The position numbers and the translations under genes were made by a program. The notes under the pieces are model-generated. The model saw only the letters and a list, made by a program, of their open reading frames with translations, did no database searches and had not been told where the DNA came from. Source: Dyella monticola (lineage in GTDB: Bacteria > Pseudomonadota > Gammaproteobacteria > Xanthomonadales > Rhodanobacteraceae). Taken from it: 64,000 nucleotides of DNA. Shown here one piece after another: positions 19,248-29,904 of this stretch. The stretch spans positions 1 to 64,000 of the forward strand of contig NZ_QRBE01000012.1 in the NCBI RefSeq assembly GCF_003363155.1, given 5' to 3'. Position 1 is the first letter of the stretch; each line of letters opens with the position of its first letter.

Positions 19248-21779
19248 TCACTTCACCGAACCCTGGTTGGATGGTTTGGCTTCCTGCTCCATAAACAGAT
19301 AGCTGATGCGCGGGTTGGCGATTTCAATGCCGATATCGCGGAAGTTCTGCATGATGCGCCGATTGAGTTCACGCTGAACTCCCCAGCGACCCGAGTCATT
19401 GCATTGCATCTGGCCGACGATGGTGACCTTCGAGCCATCCACCGAATCTACGCCCCATATTTCCAGATCCTTGAGAATGGACTTCTGGAAGGCCGGTTCG
19501 GCACGCAGCTCTCTGCCGATTTTTTTCAATTCCTCTATCGCGCGTTCCACGTCCTCACCGTAGGCCACGCTCACGCTCATCGACGCATTGCCGATGCCAC
19601 GGTTGATGTTGTTCACCGTGGTAACGGAGCTGAAGGGGACGGTGTAAAGCGAACCGTCTCCGCCGCGCAATCGCACCGTGCGCACCGAGAGATATTCCAC
19701 CGTGCCGGATACGCCGGCGACAGTGACCCAGTCCCCCACCTGCATGGCGTTTTCCATCAACAGGAAGATACCGGTAATGAAATCCTGCACCAGCTTCTGC
19801 GAACCAAAGCCCAGCGCCACACCGACGATGCTCGCACTGGCAAGCAGCGGCGTGGTGTTGATGCCGATTTCGTTCAGAGCCGTGAGCCCGACGACCAGCA
19901 CCACAACGATAAGCAGACTGGTGCGCATCATCGGCAACAGCGTGCGCAGTCGTGCGGCACGCATCAGGTCGCCATGCTCGGTCCACAGCGCAATGCGCCG
20001 TTCGATGCTCAAGCTGGCCGCCTCCCACACGACGATGGCGATAATCGTCGCAACCAGAATGGTCAGTGATGCCGAAGCGAGGCTGTGGCCCACGGCGCTG
20101 TGCGCAAACCAGCCGATCGAATCCAAGCCCCACGCCTGACACAGTGCGATGAGGGTGAATACGGCAATGAAGAATGACACCAGCCCGTTGATGATCGGGT
20201 AATAGCGATGAGCGAGCCGGCTGCGTGCATCGTGGGCATTGGTGCCGGCATCGTCATCGTGATGGAAAAGACGCCCCAACGCACCTTGTACAAGTATCGT
20301 CAGGACCCTCGCCACGATCAGGATGCCGGCCGAAATCCCGATGAAATGGATGAGTTTCGGAAAGCCATCTTCGACGCCGAGTGCCCATACCACCCACACG
20401 CCCAGGACGAAGACCGCGGCAAACAAAGCCCATACGCGCGCCAGCCAATTGCGCGCTCCGGCGATCAGGCCCCGCGCGTCCGGCGCTGCGGCGATAGCGC
20501 GGCCCACCGGATGGCGCAACTGCAGGATGAGAATCACAGCGGCGACATGCACAAACAGCGAAATCAGCTTGATGAAGGCCATGCGGCTCGCGGCGCCGCC
20601 ACCGAGTGTCTGCAATGCATCGCCAAAAGCCATGCCGAAGGCTGCCAGGAAAACAATGCCGCGCATCCAACCGAGCACGGTCCTGGTTGTCCGATGGCTG
20701 ACGCGCAACACGCACAGTCCTGGCCCTTGGGGCGACACCAGCAATCGCAAGATGGCCATGGTGATGCGCATGCTGATATACGCATCGATGAAGCTGCTGA
20801 CAATGGCGTGGATGCGATCGTCGTCGCCACCCAGTGCGCGCAGCACAAGACCGGAGACAATGAAGAACACCAGCAACGGAAACAGGTTGATCAGCAACAC
20901 GACGGCAGCGAACAGCAGATGGTGCAGCGCGTTCACGTAGCGGGCTGGCATGGCATGGTCGGCATGCTTGTATGACGCCCGTGACGATGATCTCTCCTGC
21001 CGCACATGGTCCGCCTGCGAACCGGCCGCGCTGTTCTGCACTCCTACGCGCACTGGCTCCACCTTATCCACGCCGTGTTCGCTCGTGTGTACCAGGGCTA
21101 CATCGTCCGTAGGCGGTTGCACGCCGGCCTCGGTTTTCGCCTGCTCCGCGCCCTTCTTCTCCGCGGCGCGCGATGCTTCCGCATGGTGTGCGGCCACCGC
21201 GCGTTCGCGCGCTTCACGCGCGCGGTCGCGCCCCTCCACGGCATCGGCTTTGGCAACCAGGGCGCACAACGGCCGCCTCAACGCGAAATGCAACAGCCAC
21301 TCCAGCACCAGACCCGCGGCAAACACACCCGCCAGCGCACCAGCCGCATGCAGTAACAGTTGGCGATCGGACGCATTGGCGATATGGCCGCCCGAACGTT
21401 CGAACAGCTTGATCAACGCAACCAGCGATTTACCTGCTTCATCGACCTGAAGCCCCAGCCCGGCGGCCCACAATCCGATCTGGCGCAAGCTGCGGGCAAT
21501 CAGTCCATTGGCTTGCAGCGGCACAATGGGCTTCGCTGTGGGTGTCGTGGCCGCAAGCTTGGCGGTTGAGGATGCGGCCTTGCCTGCCGTGGCGGGTGGT
21601 TGCGTCGCGCCGCTTTGCACGCAGGCCGGGTTGGTGCTGCTCGATGCCGAGGCCGGTTCGGCGGCGGTGGCCGAAAAAGACGCCACAGCAAAGATGCCTG
21701 CACTGATCAGGAAGGTCAGCGCGACGTTCCGGCACATCGTTACGATAAAGCGCGTTGCAGTCACTGCCGCGTGATGCAT
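19248..21779 (-). CDS. Large MscS-family mechanosensitive ion channel
   Basis: 843 residues from the ATG at 21779; an alternative at 21737 would begin just before the hydrophobic signal (MCRNVALTFLISAG) that ends near ATAAEPAS. A hydrophilic, coiled region with many Arg/Glu/Ala follows (about residues 190-290). Several membrane helices come next, then the MscS core: SIVGVALGFGSQKLVQDFITG (pore helix TM3) and GDWVTVAGVSGTVEYLSVRTVRLR (beta domain). The C-terminus matches the MscS alpha/beta domain. It should release solutes on hypo-osmotic shock, which fits the neighbouring trehalose and stress genes. Neither candidate start has a clear ribosome binding site. Confidence 0.88.
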   Translation of the reverse strand: MHHAAVTATRFIVTMCRNVALTFLISAGIFAVASFSATAAEPASASSSTNPACVQSGATQPPATAGKAASSTAKLAATTPTAKPIVPLQANGLIARSLRQIGLWAAGLGLQVDEAGKSLVALIKLFERSGGHIANASDRQLLLHAAGALAGVFAAGLVLEWLLHFALRRPLCALVAKADAVEGRDRAREARERAVAAHHAEASRAAEKKGAEQAKTEAGVQPPTDDVALVHTSEHGVDKVEPVRVGVQNSAAGSQADHVRQERSSSRASYKHADHAMPARYVNALHHLLFAAVVLLINLFPLLVFFIVSGLVLRALGGDDDRIHAIVSSFIDAYISMRITMAILRLLVSPQGPGLCVLRVSHRTTRTVLGWMRGIVFLAAFGMAFGDALQTLGGGAASRMAFIKLISLFVHVAAVILILQLRHPVGRAIAAAPDARGLIAGARNWLARVWALFAAVFVLGVWVVWALGVEDGFPKLIHFIGISAGILIVARVLTILVQGALGRLFHHDDDAGTNAHDARSRLAHRYYPIINGLVSFFIAVFTLIALCQAWGLDSIGWFAHSAVGHSLASASLTILVATIIAIVVWEAASLSIERRIALWTEHGDLMRAARLRTLLPMMRTSLLIVVVLVVGLTALNEIGINTTPLLASASIVGVALGFGSQKLVQDFITGIFLLMENAMQVGDWVTVAGVSGTVEYLSVRTVRLRGGDGSLYTVPFSSVTTVNNINRGIGNASMSVSVAYGEDVERAIEELKKIGRELRAEPAFQKSILKDLEIWGVDSVDGSKVTIVGQMQCNDSGRWGVQRELNRRIMQNFRDIGIEIANPRISYLFMEQEAKPSNQGSVK

Positions 21780-22190
21780 GCGTACGTTCGTGGACGCACG
21801 CGACGTTGCGGAAGAAAATGATGGACCACGATGTTTCGAGCGCAATGCAACGTTTGCAGCAGCAGTGCGCGACGATGACGCCATCCATTCAATCGCACGT
21901 TGCACGCGCATTCCAAGCGCCATCAATGCAGTGCATCTCCGCGTAAAGGTACTTAACAACCGTGCACTGTCGTCCGTAAACGTTGTGTGCAGAGGAAGTT
22001 GTTCACGCCTTTATGCCGGTGACATCGGTGCAAATTGTGGTGGCAATTGCGCGGCGACTCGTCTCGCGATCTTCACTTTCCCACGCTGCTGGCTGTACGC
22101 AAGTTTGATCATCCGCGCCCTAACCTCAAGCATAACGACTGCAATGATTGGCGAATCGTCGCCTTGCAGAAAATTCATGAGGCTGACTGG
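21780..22190. other. Divergent intergenic region, mscS-like / glgA
   Basis: About 410 bp separate the two divergent start codons, and the promoter of the glycogen/trehalose operon must lie here. I cannot pick a convincing -35/-10 pair and see no hairpin terminator. The open frames crossing it on both strands are extensions of the flanking genes without family similarity. Confidence 0.4.
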
Positions 22191-23744
22191 ATGGCCATCG
22201 TAAAACCCGCACACAGGACTTATCCGCCACGCCGGCAGCAGAACCGCGCTACCGCTTCCGTAGCACATCGTCGGCGGCCGGACCTGCCTCCCAGCGGCGT
22301 GCGCATCGACCGTGGAGAGAACGAGAAAATACTGTTCGTCACCACGGAAATGACCGACTTCGTGAAAGCGGGCGGACTCGGCGATGTCTCTGCCGCCCTG
22401 CCCCGTGCGCTCGCCAGGCACCACGACGTGCGCGTGCTGTTGCCGGGCTACCCGAGCGTACTCAAGGCGGGCAAGTCGATGCGCATCGTCGGAAGAACAC
22501 GCAGCCATCACAGGCTTCCCGCGTGCGAGATTGGTGAACTGCGTCTGGATGATGGCCTGTCCGTGCTGGTCGTGTGCAATGCCGATTTGTACGAGCGCGA
22601 AGGCTCGCCCTATACGGACGCACACGGGCACGAGTGGCCGGACAACGATATCCGCTTCGCCACGCTTTCCCACGTCGCCGCCGACATTGCGCTCAAGCAT
22701 GCCCAACTCGACTGGCGTCCTGATCTTTTGCACTTGAATGACTGGCCGTGCGCCATGGCCGCGCATTACCTGGATGGCGAGCACAGCGCAGTGCCGACCG
22801 TGCTCACAATTCACAACCTGGCCTATCAAGGCGTGTTTTCCGCTTCATCGGCCAGTGGCATCGGCATGTCGACCCGCAGGCGCATTGATCACGATCATCG
22901 CGGACGCGTGTCGTTCCTGCACGAGGGCATCGCCAAGGCCACCTGCCTCACCACCGTCAGCGAGAGCTACGCACAGCAGATCACCGAACCCTTGTACGGT
23001 TGCGGTCTGGAGGCGCTGTTGCGCAAGCGTTCGCTGGAGGGACGCCTGGTCGGCATCGTCAACGGCATCGACCAGAGCTGGGACCCGCAGAGCGATCCTG
23101 CCTTGGTTTCGCCCTTCGCCATCGGCGAGTGGGACAAGCGGCAGATCAATACGCACGAGCTGCGCAAGGAACTTGGCCTGCGCGAACAAAACGGCCCGCT
23201 GTTTGCCGTGATTTCGCGCATGGTGCAGCAAAAAGGTGTCGACCTGATTTGCGAGGCGGCGCCGCAGATCATCGCTGCCGGTGGCCAGCTTGCGTTGATC
23301 GGGCGCGGCGATCCAGCGATCGAGCGCACCATCGCGCGCCTGGCGCGGCGCTTTCATGGCCGCGTGGCGGCACACATTGGTTTCGAGGAAGGCCTGGCGC
23401 GGCGCATGTTCGCCGGCGCGGACTTCCTGCTCATGCCTTCGCGCTACGAACCGTGCGGTCTCAGCCAGATGTACGCACAAGCGTATGGCTGCCTGCCGGT
23501 TGCACACGCAACCGGTGGCCTGATCGACACCATCGAAGATGGCGTTACCGGCCTGCTGTTCCGCAACGCAAACGTATCGGAGCTGCGCGGCTGCCTGCAG
23601 CGCGCCTTCCGAATTTTTGCCGAACGGCTGCTGCTCAATGCCATGCGCGGCGCGGCGATGCTCGAAAAACGCGGCTGGGATGGTCCGGGCCGGCAATACG
23701 TGGCCCTGTACCGCCGGATGTTGCCGCAGAAGGCGGCGGCGTGA
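22191..23744 (+). CDS. glgA: Glycogen synthase (ADP-glucose type)
   Basis: 517 residues from the ATG at 22191, which has GAGG 8 nt upstream. The family core begins at KILFVTTEM near residue 46, so there is an unusual basic extension of about 45 residues; a GTG at 22299 (residue 37) is a possible shorter start. ADP-glucose-binding KAGGLGDV is at 59-66. GT-B C-terminal motifs follow: ISRMVQQKGVDL, SRYEPCGLSQMYAQAYG and ATGGLIDTIEDG. It transfers glucose from ADP-glucose to the growing alpha-1,4-glucan. Its stop overlaps the glgB GTG start, implying coupled translation. Confidence 0.93.
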   Translation: MAIVKPAHRTYPPRRQQNRATASVAHRRRPDLPPSGVRIDRGENEKILFVTTEMTDFVKAGGLGDVSAALPRALARHHDVRVLLPGYPSVLKAGKSMRIVGRTRSHHRLPACEIGELRLDDGLSVLVVCNADLYEREGSPYTDAHGHEWPDNDIRFATLSHVAADIALKHAQLDWRPDLLHLNDWPCAMAAHYLDGEHSAVPTVLTIHNLAYQGVFSASSASGIGMSTRRRIDHDHRGRVSFLHEGIAKATCLTTVSESYAQQITEPLYGCGLEALLRKRSLEGRLVGIVNGIDQSWDPQSDPALVSPFAIGEWDKRQINTHELRKELGLREQNGPLFAVISRMVQQKGVDLICEAAPQIIAAGGQLALIGRGDPAIERTIARLARRFHGRVAAHIGFEEGLARRMFAGADFLLMPSRYEPCGLSQMYAQAYGCLPVAHATGGLIDTIEDGVTGLLFRNANVSELRGCLQRAFRIFAERLLLNAMRGAAMLEKRGWDGPGRQYVALYRRMLPQKAAA

Positions 23745-25972
23745 GGGCCAATTCAGGCACCGCCGCGGTGCCGCCGACACGCCTCGACGCGTGCATTCCC
23801 AAGGACGTTCTGCATGCATTGGAGCAGGGTCGCTGCGGTGATCCGTTCGAGTGGCTGGGCCTGCACCAGCACAATGATCACTGGTATGTCGCGACCGTGG
23901 TACACGGCGCTGCGGCAGTGGATATCGTGCTTTTACCTGACGGCGAAGCATGTTCGGCGCAACGCATTGGCGAAGGGGTGTTCGCGGTGTACCTGGCACA
24001 CCGCCCCGACGCCTATCGCCTGCGCATCCATTGGCCCGAGGGCAAGGAAGTGATCGCAGATCCTTACGCGTTCGAGCCGCTGCTCACCGAAGGCACGCTG
24101 CGCGCGTTCCATGCCGGCGAGCTGAATCATCCAGGCGATATCCTCGGCGCGCACGTTGTGCACACCAACGACGTCAGCGGCGTGCACTTTTCCGTGTGGG
24201 CACCGAATGCGCGGCGCGTTTCCGTGGTCGGCAATTTCAATCGATGGGACGGCCGCCGCCATGCGATGCGCCGGCACGATCACGAGGGTCTGTGGGAAAT
24301 CTTCATTCCCGGCGTGAAAGCGGGCGCGTTCTATAAATTCGAACTGCTCGATCAACATGGACATCTGTTGCCACTGAAGGCCGATCCGTTCGCGCGACAG
24401 ACCGAAGCGCCTCCCGCCACCGCCTCCATGGTGGCCGCTCCGTTATCGGTGAACTGGCACGACGCGTCGTGGATGGGGCATCGCGGCTCGGTGGATCACG
24501 ATCACCTGCCCATATCCATCTACGAAGTCCATCCCAGCTCATGGCAATGGGATGAATACGGCCAGCCGCTTACCTGGGATGCACTCGCCAGGCGACTGAT
24601 TCCCTATGTGCAGGAACTTGGTTTCACGCACATTGAACTGCTGCCGATCAGCGAATACCCGTTCGGTGGTTCGTGGGGCTATCAGCCGATCGCGATGTAT
24701 GCACCCACCGCACGCCTGGGCAACCCAGATGCGTTTGCGCGCTTCGTGGATTCCTGTCACGTGGCGGGCATCGGTGTGATCCTCGACTGGGTCAGTGCCC
24801 ACTTTCCCTCCGACGAGCATGGCCTGCGCGATTTCGACGGCACCAAACTCTACGAACACAGCGATCCGCGCGAAGGCGTGCATCAGGATTGGGATACGCT
24901 GATCTACAACTACGGTCGCCACGAAGTACGCCAGTACCTGCTCGGCAGTGCGGCGCACTGGGTGCGCAATTTCCACGTGGATGGCCTGCGCGTAGACGCC
25001 GTGGCAAGCATGCTGTATCGCGATTACAGCCGCCCCGAGGGCGAATGGATTCCCAACAAGCATGGCGGACGCGAAAATCTCGAGGCGATCACCTTTCTGC
25101 AAGCGCTCAATAGCGCGATGGCACGCGAACAAGCAGGCGTGCTGATCATGGCGGAGGAATCCACCGCCTGGCCGGGCGTCACGCGTAGCGCCGCCGAAGG
25201 CGGCCTCGGCTTCAGCTACAAATGGAACATGGGCTGGATGCACGACAGCCTGAGTTATATGCAGCGCGATCCACTTTATCGCCGTTATCATCATCACGAT
25301 CTTACGTTCGGCATGGTGTATGCGTATTCGGAAAAATTCGTGCTGCCGCTGTCGCACGACGAGGTGGTGCACGGCAAAGGGTCACTGATCGCGCGCATGC
25401 CGGGCGATCACTGGCGTCAGTTCGCCAACCTGCGTGCGTATTACGGCTTTATGTGGACGCACCCAGGTAAGAAGTTGCTGTTCATGGGGGGCGAGTTTGC
25501 GCAACACCGCGAATGGCACCACGACCGTTCGCTGGATTGGCACTTGCTGAACGACCCCATGCATCGCGGCGTGCAACATTTGATCTGCGACCTCAACCGC
25601 CTGCTCGTGCATGAAGCTGCATTGCATCGCCTCGACCACGATCCAGCCGGCTTTCAATGGGTGGTGGGCGACGACACGCATGCCTCCGTCTACGCGTATT
25701 TGCGCCACGGCGGCGAAGGTGTCGCACCCATCCTGGTGATCTGCAATTTCACGCCGGAAATGCACGTTGGTTATCGCGTGGGCGTACCCGAAGGCGGTTT
25801 ATGGCGCGAGCTGTGCAACACCGATAGCGCGCACTACGGCGGATCGAATCAGGGCAATGGCGGCCAGGTACATGCCGACGAACTGGGCTGCCGCGGACAG
25901 CCGTTTTCGCTGGCGTTGGTGCTACCGCCACTGGCGACGCTGATCCTTCGGCCCGACCGGAGCGAGACGTGA
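23741..25972 (+). CDS. glgB: 1,4-alpha-glucan branching enzyme
   Basis: 743 residues with a GTG start whose last two bases are the start of the glgA stop. An N1-type domain comes first (FEWLGLHQHNDHWYV), then a CBM48 (FSVWAPNARRVSVVGNFNRWDGR), then the GH13 barrel. The catalytic nucleophile is D419 (GLRVDAV) and the acid/base E472 (IMAEEST), 53 residues apart as in E. coli GlgB, with LSHDEVVHGK downstream. It introduces alpha-1,6 branches into glycogen. Length is close to E. coli GlgB (728). Followed after 100 bp by treZ. Confidence 0.95.
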   Translation: MRANSGTAAVPPTRLDACIPKDVLHALEQGRCGDPFEWLGLHQHNDHWYVATVVHGAAAVDIVLLPDGEACSAQRIGEGVFAVYLAHRPDAYRLRIHWPEGKEVIADPYAFEPLLTEGTLRAFHAGELNHPGDILGAHVVHTNDVSGVHFSVWAPNARRVSVVGNFNRWDGRRHAMRRHDHEGLWEIFIPGVKAGAFYKFELLDQHGHLLPLKADPFARQTEAPPATASMVAAPLSVNWHDASWMGHRGSVDHDHLPISIYEVHPSSWQWDEYGQPLTWDALARRLIPYVQELGFTHIELLPISEYPFGGSWGYQPIAMYAPTARLGNPDAFARFVDSCHVAGIGVILDWVSAHFPSDEHGLRDFDGTKLYEHSDPREGVHQDWDTLIYNYGRHEVRQYLLGSAAHWVRNFHVDGLRVDAVASMLYRDYSRPEGEWIPNKHGGRENLEAITFLQALNSAMAREQAGVLIMAEESTAWPGVTRSAAEGGLGFSYKWNMGWMHDSLSYMQRDPLYRRYHHHDLTFGMVYAYSEKFVLPLSHDEVVHGKGSLIARMPGDHWRQFANLRAYYGFMWTHPGKKLLFMGGEFAQHREWHHDRSLDWHLLNDPMHRGVQHLICDLNRLLVHEAALHRLDHDPAGFQWVVGDDTHASVYAYLRHGGEGVAPILVICNFTPEMHVGYRVGVPEGGLWRELCNTDSAHYGGSNQGNGGQVHADELGCRGQPFSLALVLPPLATLILRPDRSET

Positions 25973-26072
25973 ATGCGCAAGCAGGAGGCACGCATGCCAG
26001 CGCGGATCCGCCCCCTCTCCCGTAGGAGAACACGTCGTTCTTCATATCCATGAACTTCGCGGTGCGAGCTGT

Positions 26073-27884
26073 ATGTCCACAAAGCCGATGTCCACCCAAA
26101 CGCCCGCGACGTCATGCCATGACTGCATGTATGGCGCACAGGTACTCGACGACGGCACCACGCGCTTCCGCGTATGGGCGCCGGATGCCAGCCAGGTCGA
26201 CCTGATCATCGACGAGCTCGCCTTTCCGATGGCGCGCGATGCGCAAGGCAATCACACGCTTGCGCTGGAGGTCGACCCGGACACGCGCTACGTCTACCGC
26301 ATTGGCCATCGCCAGGTTCCCGATCCGGCTTCGCGCGCGCAGCCTGGCGGCGTGCTCGGCGCGAGCATGGTGGTGGACCCGCGTGACTACCGTTGGCAAC
26401 GCAACGAATGGAACGGTGCGCCATGGCACACCGCAGTCATCTGCGAAGTGCATGTCGGTACGATGGGTGGCTTCGATACCTTGTGCAAGTCGCTACCGCG
26501 CCTTGCCGCCGCGGGTTATACCGCCATCGAGTTGATGCCGATCGCCTCGTTCCAGGGCGATCGCAACTGGGGCTATGACGGCGTGCAGCCCTATGCGCCG
26601 GATGCCTCTTACGGCAGCGTCGCCACGCTCAAGCATATGATCGATGAAGCACACCGGCTCGGCCTGTCGGTGATTCTCGATGTGGTCTACAACCATTTCG
26701 GCCCGGTCGGCAACGAACTGCCCCACTACGCGCCAGAGTTCTTCCGCGCCGACGTGCACACCCCATGGGGCGCAGCCATCGATTTTCGCCGGCCGCAAGT
26801 GGCGCGCTACTTTATCGACAACGCGCTGATGTGGATCAACGAATACCGTTTCGATGGCCTGCGCCTGGATGCCGTTCATACGATTGAGCCGCAGGCGTTT
26901 CTGGAAGAGCTTGCCGCCGCCGTGCGCCGCACCTGCCTTCCACACGGACGGCAGGTGTGGCTGATCCTGGAAAACGAAAACAACACCGCAAGCCTGCTGA
27001 GCGGCGACTACAACGCGCAGTGGAACGACGACGCGCACAATGCGCTGCACGTGATGCTGACAGGTGAGCACGAAGGCTATTACGCCGACTTCGCCAAGAA
27101 CCCGACCGCTGACGTGGCCAAGGCGCTGGCGGAGGGCTTCGTATTCCAGGGTCAACCCGACCGTCGCGGACATCCGCGTGGCGAACCGAGCAGCCATCTG
27201 CGCCCCACCTCGTTCGTGCTGTTTTTACAAAACCACGATCAGGTCGGCAACCGCCCGATGGGCGAGCGGCTTACCTGCCTGGTGGATGATGCCGATCTGC
27301 GCGCGGCGATGGTGGTGGTCACGCTCAGCCCGATGATCCCGCTGTTTTTCATGGGCGAGGAATGGGGTTGCCGCACGCCGTTCTATTACTTCACCGCTTA
27401 CGACGGCGAGCTCGCCGAAAAAGTGCGCAACGGGCGACGCGAAGAGTTCTCGCACTTCGCCGGTTTCACCGATCCGCAACGGCGCGCCCGCATCCCCGAT
27501 CCCAATGCGTTGGACACATACGCGGCCTCCATTCCGCGTATGCAAGACGACGAACAAGGCGTGGAGTGGAAACACTGGTTCGCCGGCCTGCTGCAACTGC
27601 GGCAGCGATACCTTTGCCCGCGCCTGGAGAGCAGCTGCGCGCTGGGCTGCGAGGTGCTCGGCGACAAAGCCCTGTATGCGCGCTGGCGATTGAGCGACGG
27701 CCACTACTGGGAAATCGCCTTGAACGTGTCGGGCCAGGACGTATCGCTGCCGCGCGATTCGGCCACCCGCGTGATCTGGATCGAGCCGCAGGATGCGCTT
27801 GACGCCCTCGATCGCGGCGTCCTGCAGTCGCATACCGCTGTCGTTTTAGAGAGGGAACTGGAAGGTGAGCGACTCCTCGCTTGA
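26073..27884 (+). CDS. treZ: Malto-oligosyltrehalose trehalohydrolase
   Basis: 603 residues. CBM48-like N-terminus (TRFRVWAPDASQVDL), then a GH13 barrel with WGYDGVQPYAPDASYG, nucleophile D266 (GLRLDAVHTI), acid/base E300 (LILENENN) and the third acid in FLQNHDQVGN. TreZ releases trehalose from the maltooligosyl-trehalose made by TreY. A second in-frame ATG lies five codons inside; neither has a strong ribosome binding site, so the start is uncertain by a few residues. The 3' end overlaps malQ by 20 bp. Confidence 0.94.
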   Translation: MSTKPMSTQTPATSCHDCMYGAQVLDDGTTRFRVWAPDASQVDLIIDELAFPMARDAQGNHTLALEVDPDTRYVYRIGHRQVPDPASRAQPGGVLGASMVVDPRDYRWQRNEWNGAPWHTAVICEVHVGTMGGFDTLCKSLPRLAAAGYTAIELMPIASFQGDRNWGYDGVQPYAPDASYGSVATLKHMIDEAHRLGLSVILDVVYNHFGPVGNELPHYAPEFFRADVHTPWGAAIDFRRPQVARYFIDNALMWINEYRFDGLRLDAVHTIEPQAFLEELAAAVRRTCLPHGRQVWLILENENNTASLLSGDYNAQWNDDAHNALHVMLTGEHEGYYADFAKNPTADVAKALAEGFVFQGQPDRRGHPRGEPSSHLRPTSFVLFLQNHDQVGNRPMGERLTCLVDDADLRAAMVVVTLSPMIPLFFMGEEWGCRTPFYYFTAYDGELAEKVRNGRREEFSHFAGFTDPQRRARIPDPNALDTYAASIPRMQDDEQGVEWKHWFAGLLQLRQRYLCPRLESSCALGCEVLGDKALYARWRLSDGHYWEIALNVSGQDVSLPRDSATRVIWIEPQDALDALDRGVLQSHTAVVLERELEGERLLA

Positions 27885-29904
27885 TCGTCTTGCGCATGCC
27901 GCCGGCATCGCCCTGCATTGGACCGATGCGTTCGGCCAGCACAAAAACGTGCCCGAGGACGTGCTGCACGGATTGCTCCACGCCATGCGCCTGCCCTCGC
28001 ACGATGTGGCGTGCCGCCAGGGTGCCCTAGAACAGCTCCAGGAACGTGAAAACACACTTCCCGCGCTCATCACGGCGGATACGGGGGAGATGTTTACGCT
28101 GCCATTTTCCCTACGCGAGGCGCGCACGGCCGTGCTCGAGGATGAAAGCGGGACGACGCACGCGCTGGCATTCACCGGCGAAGGCGTGTGCCAGGCGCCA
28201 ATCCGCCATGGCTACTACACGCTCACTTGTGGCGATACTCGGTTGACGTTGGCCGTTGCCCCCAAACGCTGCTTCGGCGTGGGCGACAGCCTGGGGTCGG
28301 AAAAGCGTCGCGCATGGGGATTGGGCGCGCAGGTCTATGCCGTGCGCCATCCTGACGACGGTGGCCTGGGCGACAGTCGTGGCGTGGCTGAGCTCGCCGA
28401 TGCGGTGGGACATGCGGGCGGCGATGCCCTGGCGCTCAGTCCGCTGCATGCGATGAGTCCCATCGCACGGCACTACAGCCCGTATTCGCCATCTGATCGC
28501 GGCTTTCTCAACTGGTTGCATGCCGACCCCGCACAGGTGTTTGGCGAGTCCGTGCTGCACGCCGCCATTCATCGCAGCGGCGCGACCTCGGCATGGCAGC
28601 AGGCACAGGCGAACGACCTGGTCGAATGGCCAGCGACCTATGCGTTGCGACGCAAAGTGCTGCGCGTGCTCCATGAACACTTCACGCACGCACCCCAGCA
28701 TTTGCGCAATGACTTTCAACGCTTTGTCGCCCATGGCGGCGACGCATTGAAGCAGCACGCGTGGGTGGCGGCGCGGCAATCGCTGGCGGCACGCAATGAC
28801 GAATCGACATCGTGGACGCGATGGGAGCACGACTGGCACCAGACATCCACGGCAACGCAATTCGCGCAAGAGCATGTCGCCGATGCAGATTTTGAGATGT
28901 TCCTGCAATGGCTGGCCGCACGTTGCTGGGACGCCACCAGCAGGTCCGCGTGCGATGCCGGGCAACGCATTGGCCTGATCTGGGATATTGCCGTCGGCTT
29001 CGAACACGGCGGCAGCGAAGCATGGCGCTGGCGTGATGGCGTGCTGGAAGGCCTGGAATTGGGCGCACCACCGGATGCGTTCAACCCTACCGGGCAGAGC
29101 TGGGGCATTACCTCGTATTCGCCGTGGGGGCTCAAGGCCAGCGGCTTTCGCCCCTTCATCGAACTATTGCGTGCCAACATGGCGCGCGGCGGCGGCATTC
29201 GCATCGACCACATCATCGGCTTTCGCCGTCTATGGGTGTTGCCGCACGGGCAATCCTCCACGCAAGGGGCATATATCGAGCTGCCACTGATGGATCTGCT
29301 GCGCCTGACCGCGCTGGAATCGTGGCGCCATCGCTGCATCGTAATCGGCGAAGACTTGGGTACGGTGCCCGAAGGATTGCGCAACGTGCTCGCCGCGCGT
29401 GGTGTACTCGGCATCGACGTACTGCTGTTCACACGGGACGAAAAAGGCGATTTCCTGCCAGCGCCGCAATGGCGAGCGAATGCGGTGGCCACCACCACCA
29501 CGCATGATCTGCCACCGCTGGCGGGCTGGCGTGAAGGGACGGATCTCACGCAGCTTGCCAAGGCGCAGGCATGGGATGAACAAACACTGCTCGAACGCAT
29601 GCAGGCGCGCCGCAACGACGTAGTGCAGCTGGACCGGGCGCTGTCCGCATCACAGGCTTCACCCGGTGCACGGTCGCCGGTCGATACGCTCTCGCCCGCC
29701 CTTCCCTATCTGGCAAAGACACCTTCGCCACTGATACTGATACCGCTCGAAGACGCCCTTCATCGCAACGAGCAGCCCAACCTGCCCGGCACCGTGGATA
29801 CGTATCCGAACTGGCGGCATCGGCTGCCCGAGAACATCGTCCAAACGCTGCAACCGGTGATGAAATCCATCGACACCGCCATGAAAGAGGCCGCGCCCGC
29901 ATGA
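27865..29904 (+). CDS. malQ: 4-alpha-glucanotransferase (amylomaltase)
   Basis: 679 residues from a GTG start inside the end of treZ, with GAGGGA upstream. GH77 features: SPYSPSDRGFLNWLHAD, GIRIDHIIGF with the nucleophile Asp, VIGEDLGTVPEGL with the general acid region, and TTTHDLPPLAGW. The N-terminal 150 residues match the extra domain of bacterial MalQ of this size. It disproportionates maltooligosaccharides, supplying chains of suitable length to TreY and recycling short ones. It overlaps treY by 4 bp (ATGA). Confidence 0.94.
   Translation: MSDSSLDRLAHAAGIALHWTDAFGQHKNVPEDVLHGLLHAMRLPSHDVACRQGALEQLQERENTLPALITADTGEMFTLPFSLREARTAVLEDESGTTHALAFTGEGVCQAPIRHGYYTLTCGDTRLTLAVAPKRCFGVGDSLGSEKRRAWGLGAQVYAVRHPDDGGLGDSRGVAELADAVGHAGGDALALSPLHAMSPIARHYSPYSPSDRGFLNWLHADPAQVFGESVLHAAIHRSGATSAWQQAQANDLVEWPATYALRRKVLRVLHEHFTHAPQHLRNDFQRFVAHGGDALKQHAWVAARQSLAARNDESTSWTRWEHDWHQTSTATQFAQEHVADADFEMFLQWLAARCWDATSRSACDAGQRIGLIWDIAVGFEHGGSEAWRWRDGVLEGLELGAPPDAFNPTGQSWGITSYSPWGLKASGFRPFIELLRANMARGGGIRIDHIIGFRRLWVLPHGQSSTQGAYIELPLMDLLRLTALESWRHRCIVIGEDLGTVPEGLRNVLAARGVLGIDVLLFTRDEKGDFLPAPQWRANAVATTTTHDLPPLAGWREGTDLTQLAKAQAWDEQTLLERMQARRNDVVQLDRALSASQASPGARSPVDTLSPALPYLAKTPSPLILIPLEDALHRNEQPNLPGTVDTYPNWRHRLPENIVQTLQPVMKSIDTAMKEAAPA

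Noticed and set aside
23000-23740. Upstream extension of the glgB frame inside glgA
   Set aside because: The frame is open only because of high GC; the GTG at 23741 gives the normal length and overlaps the glgA stop.
25973-26053. Short basic frame between glgB and treZ with an AGGAGG
   Set aside because: 26 codons, and its ATGA overlap points to a frame other than treZ, so no coupling argument; too weak to call.
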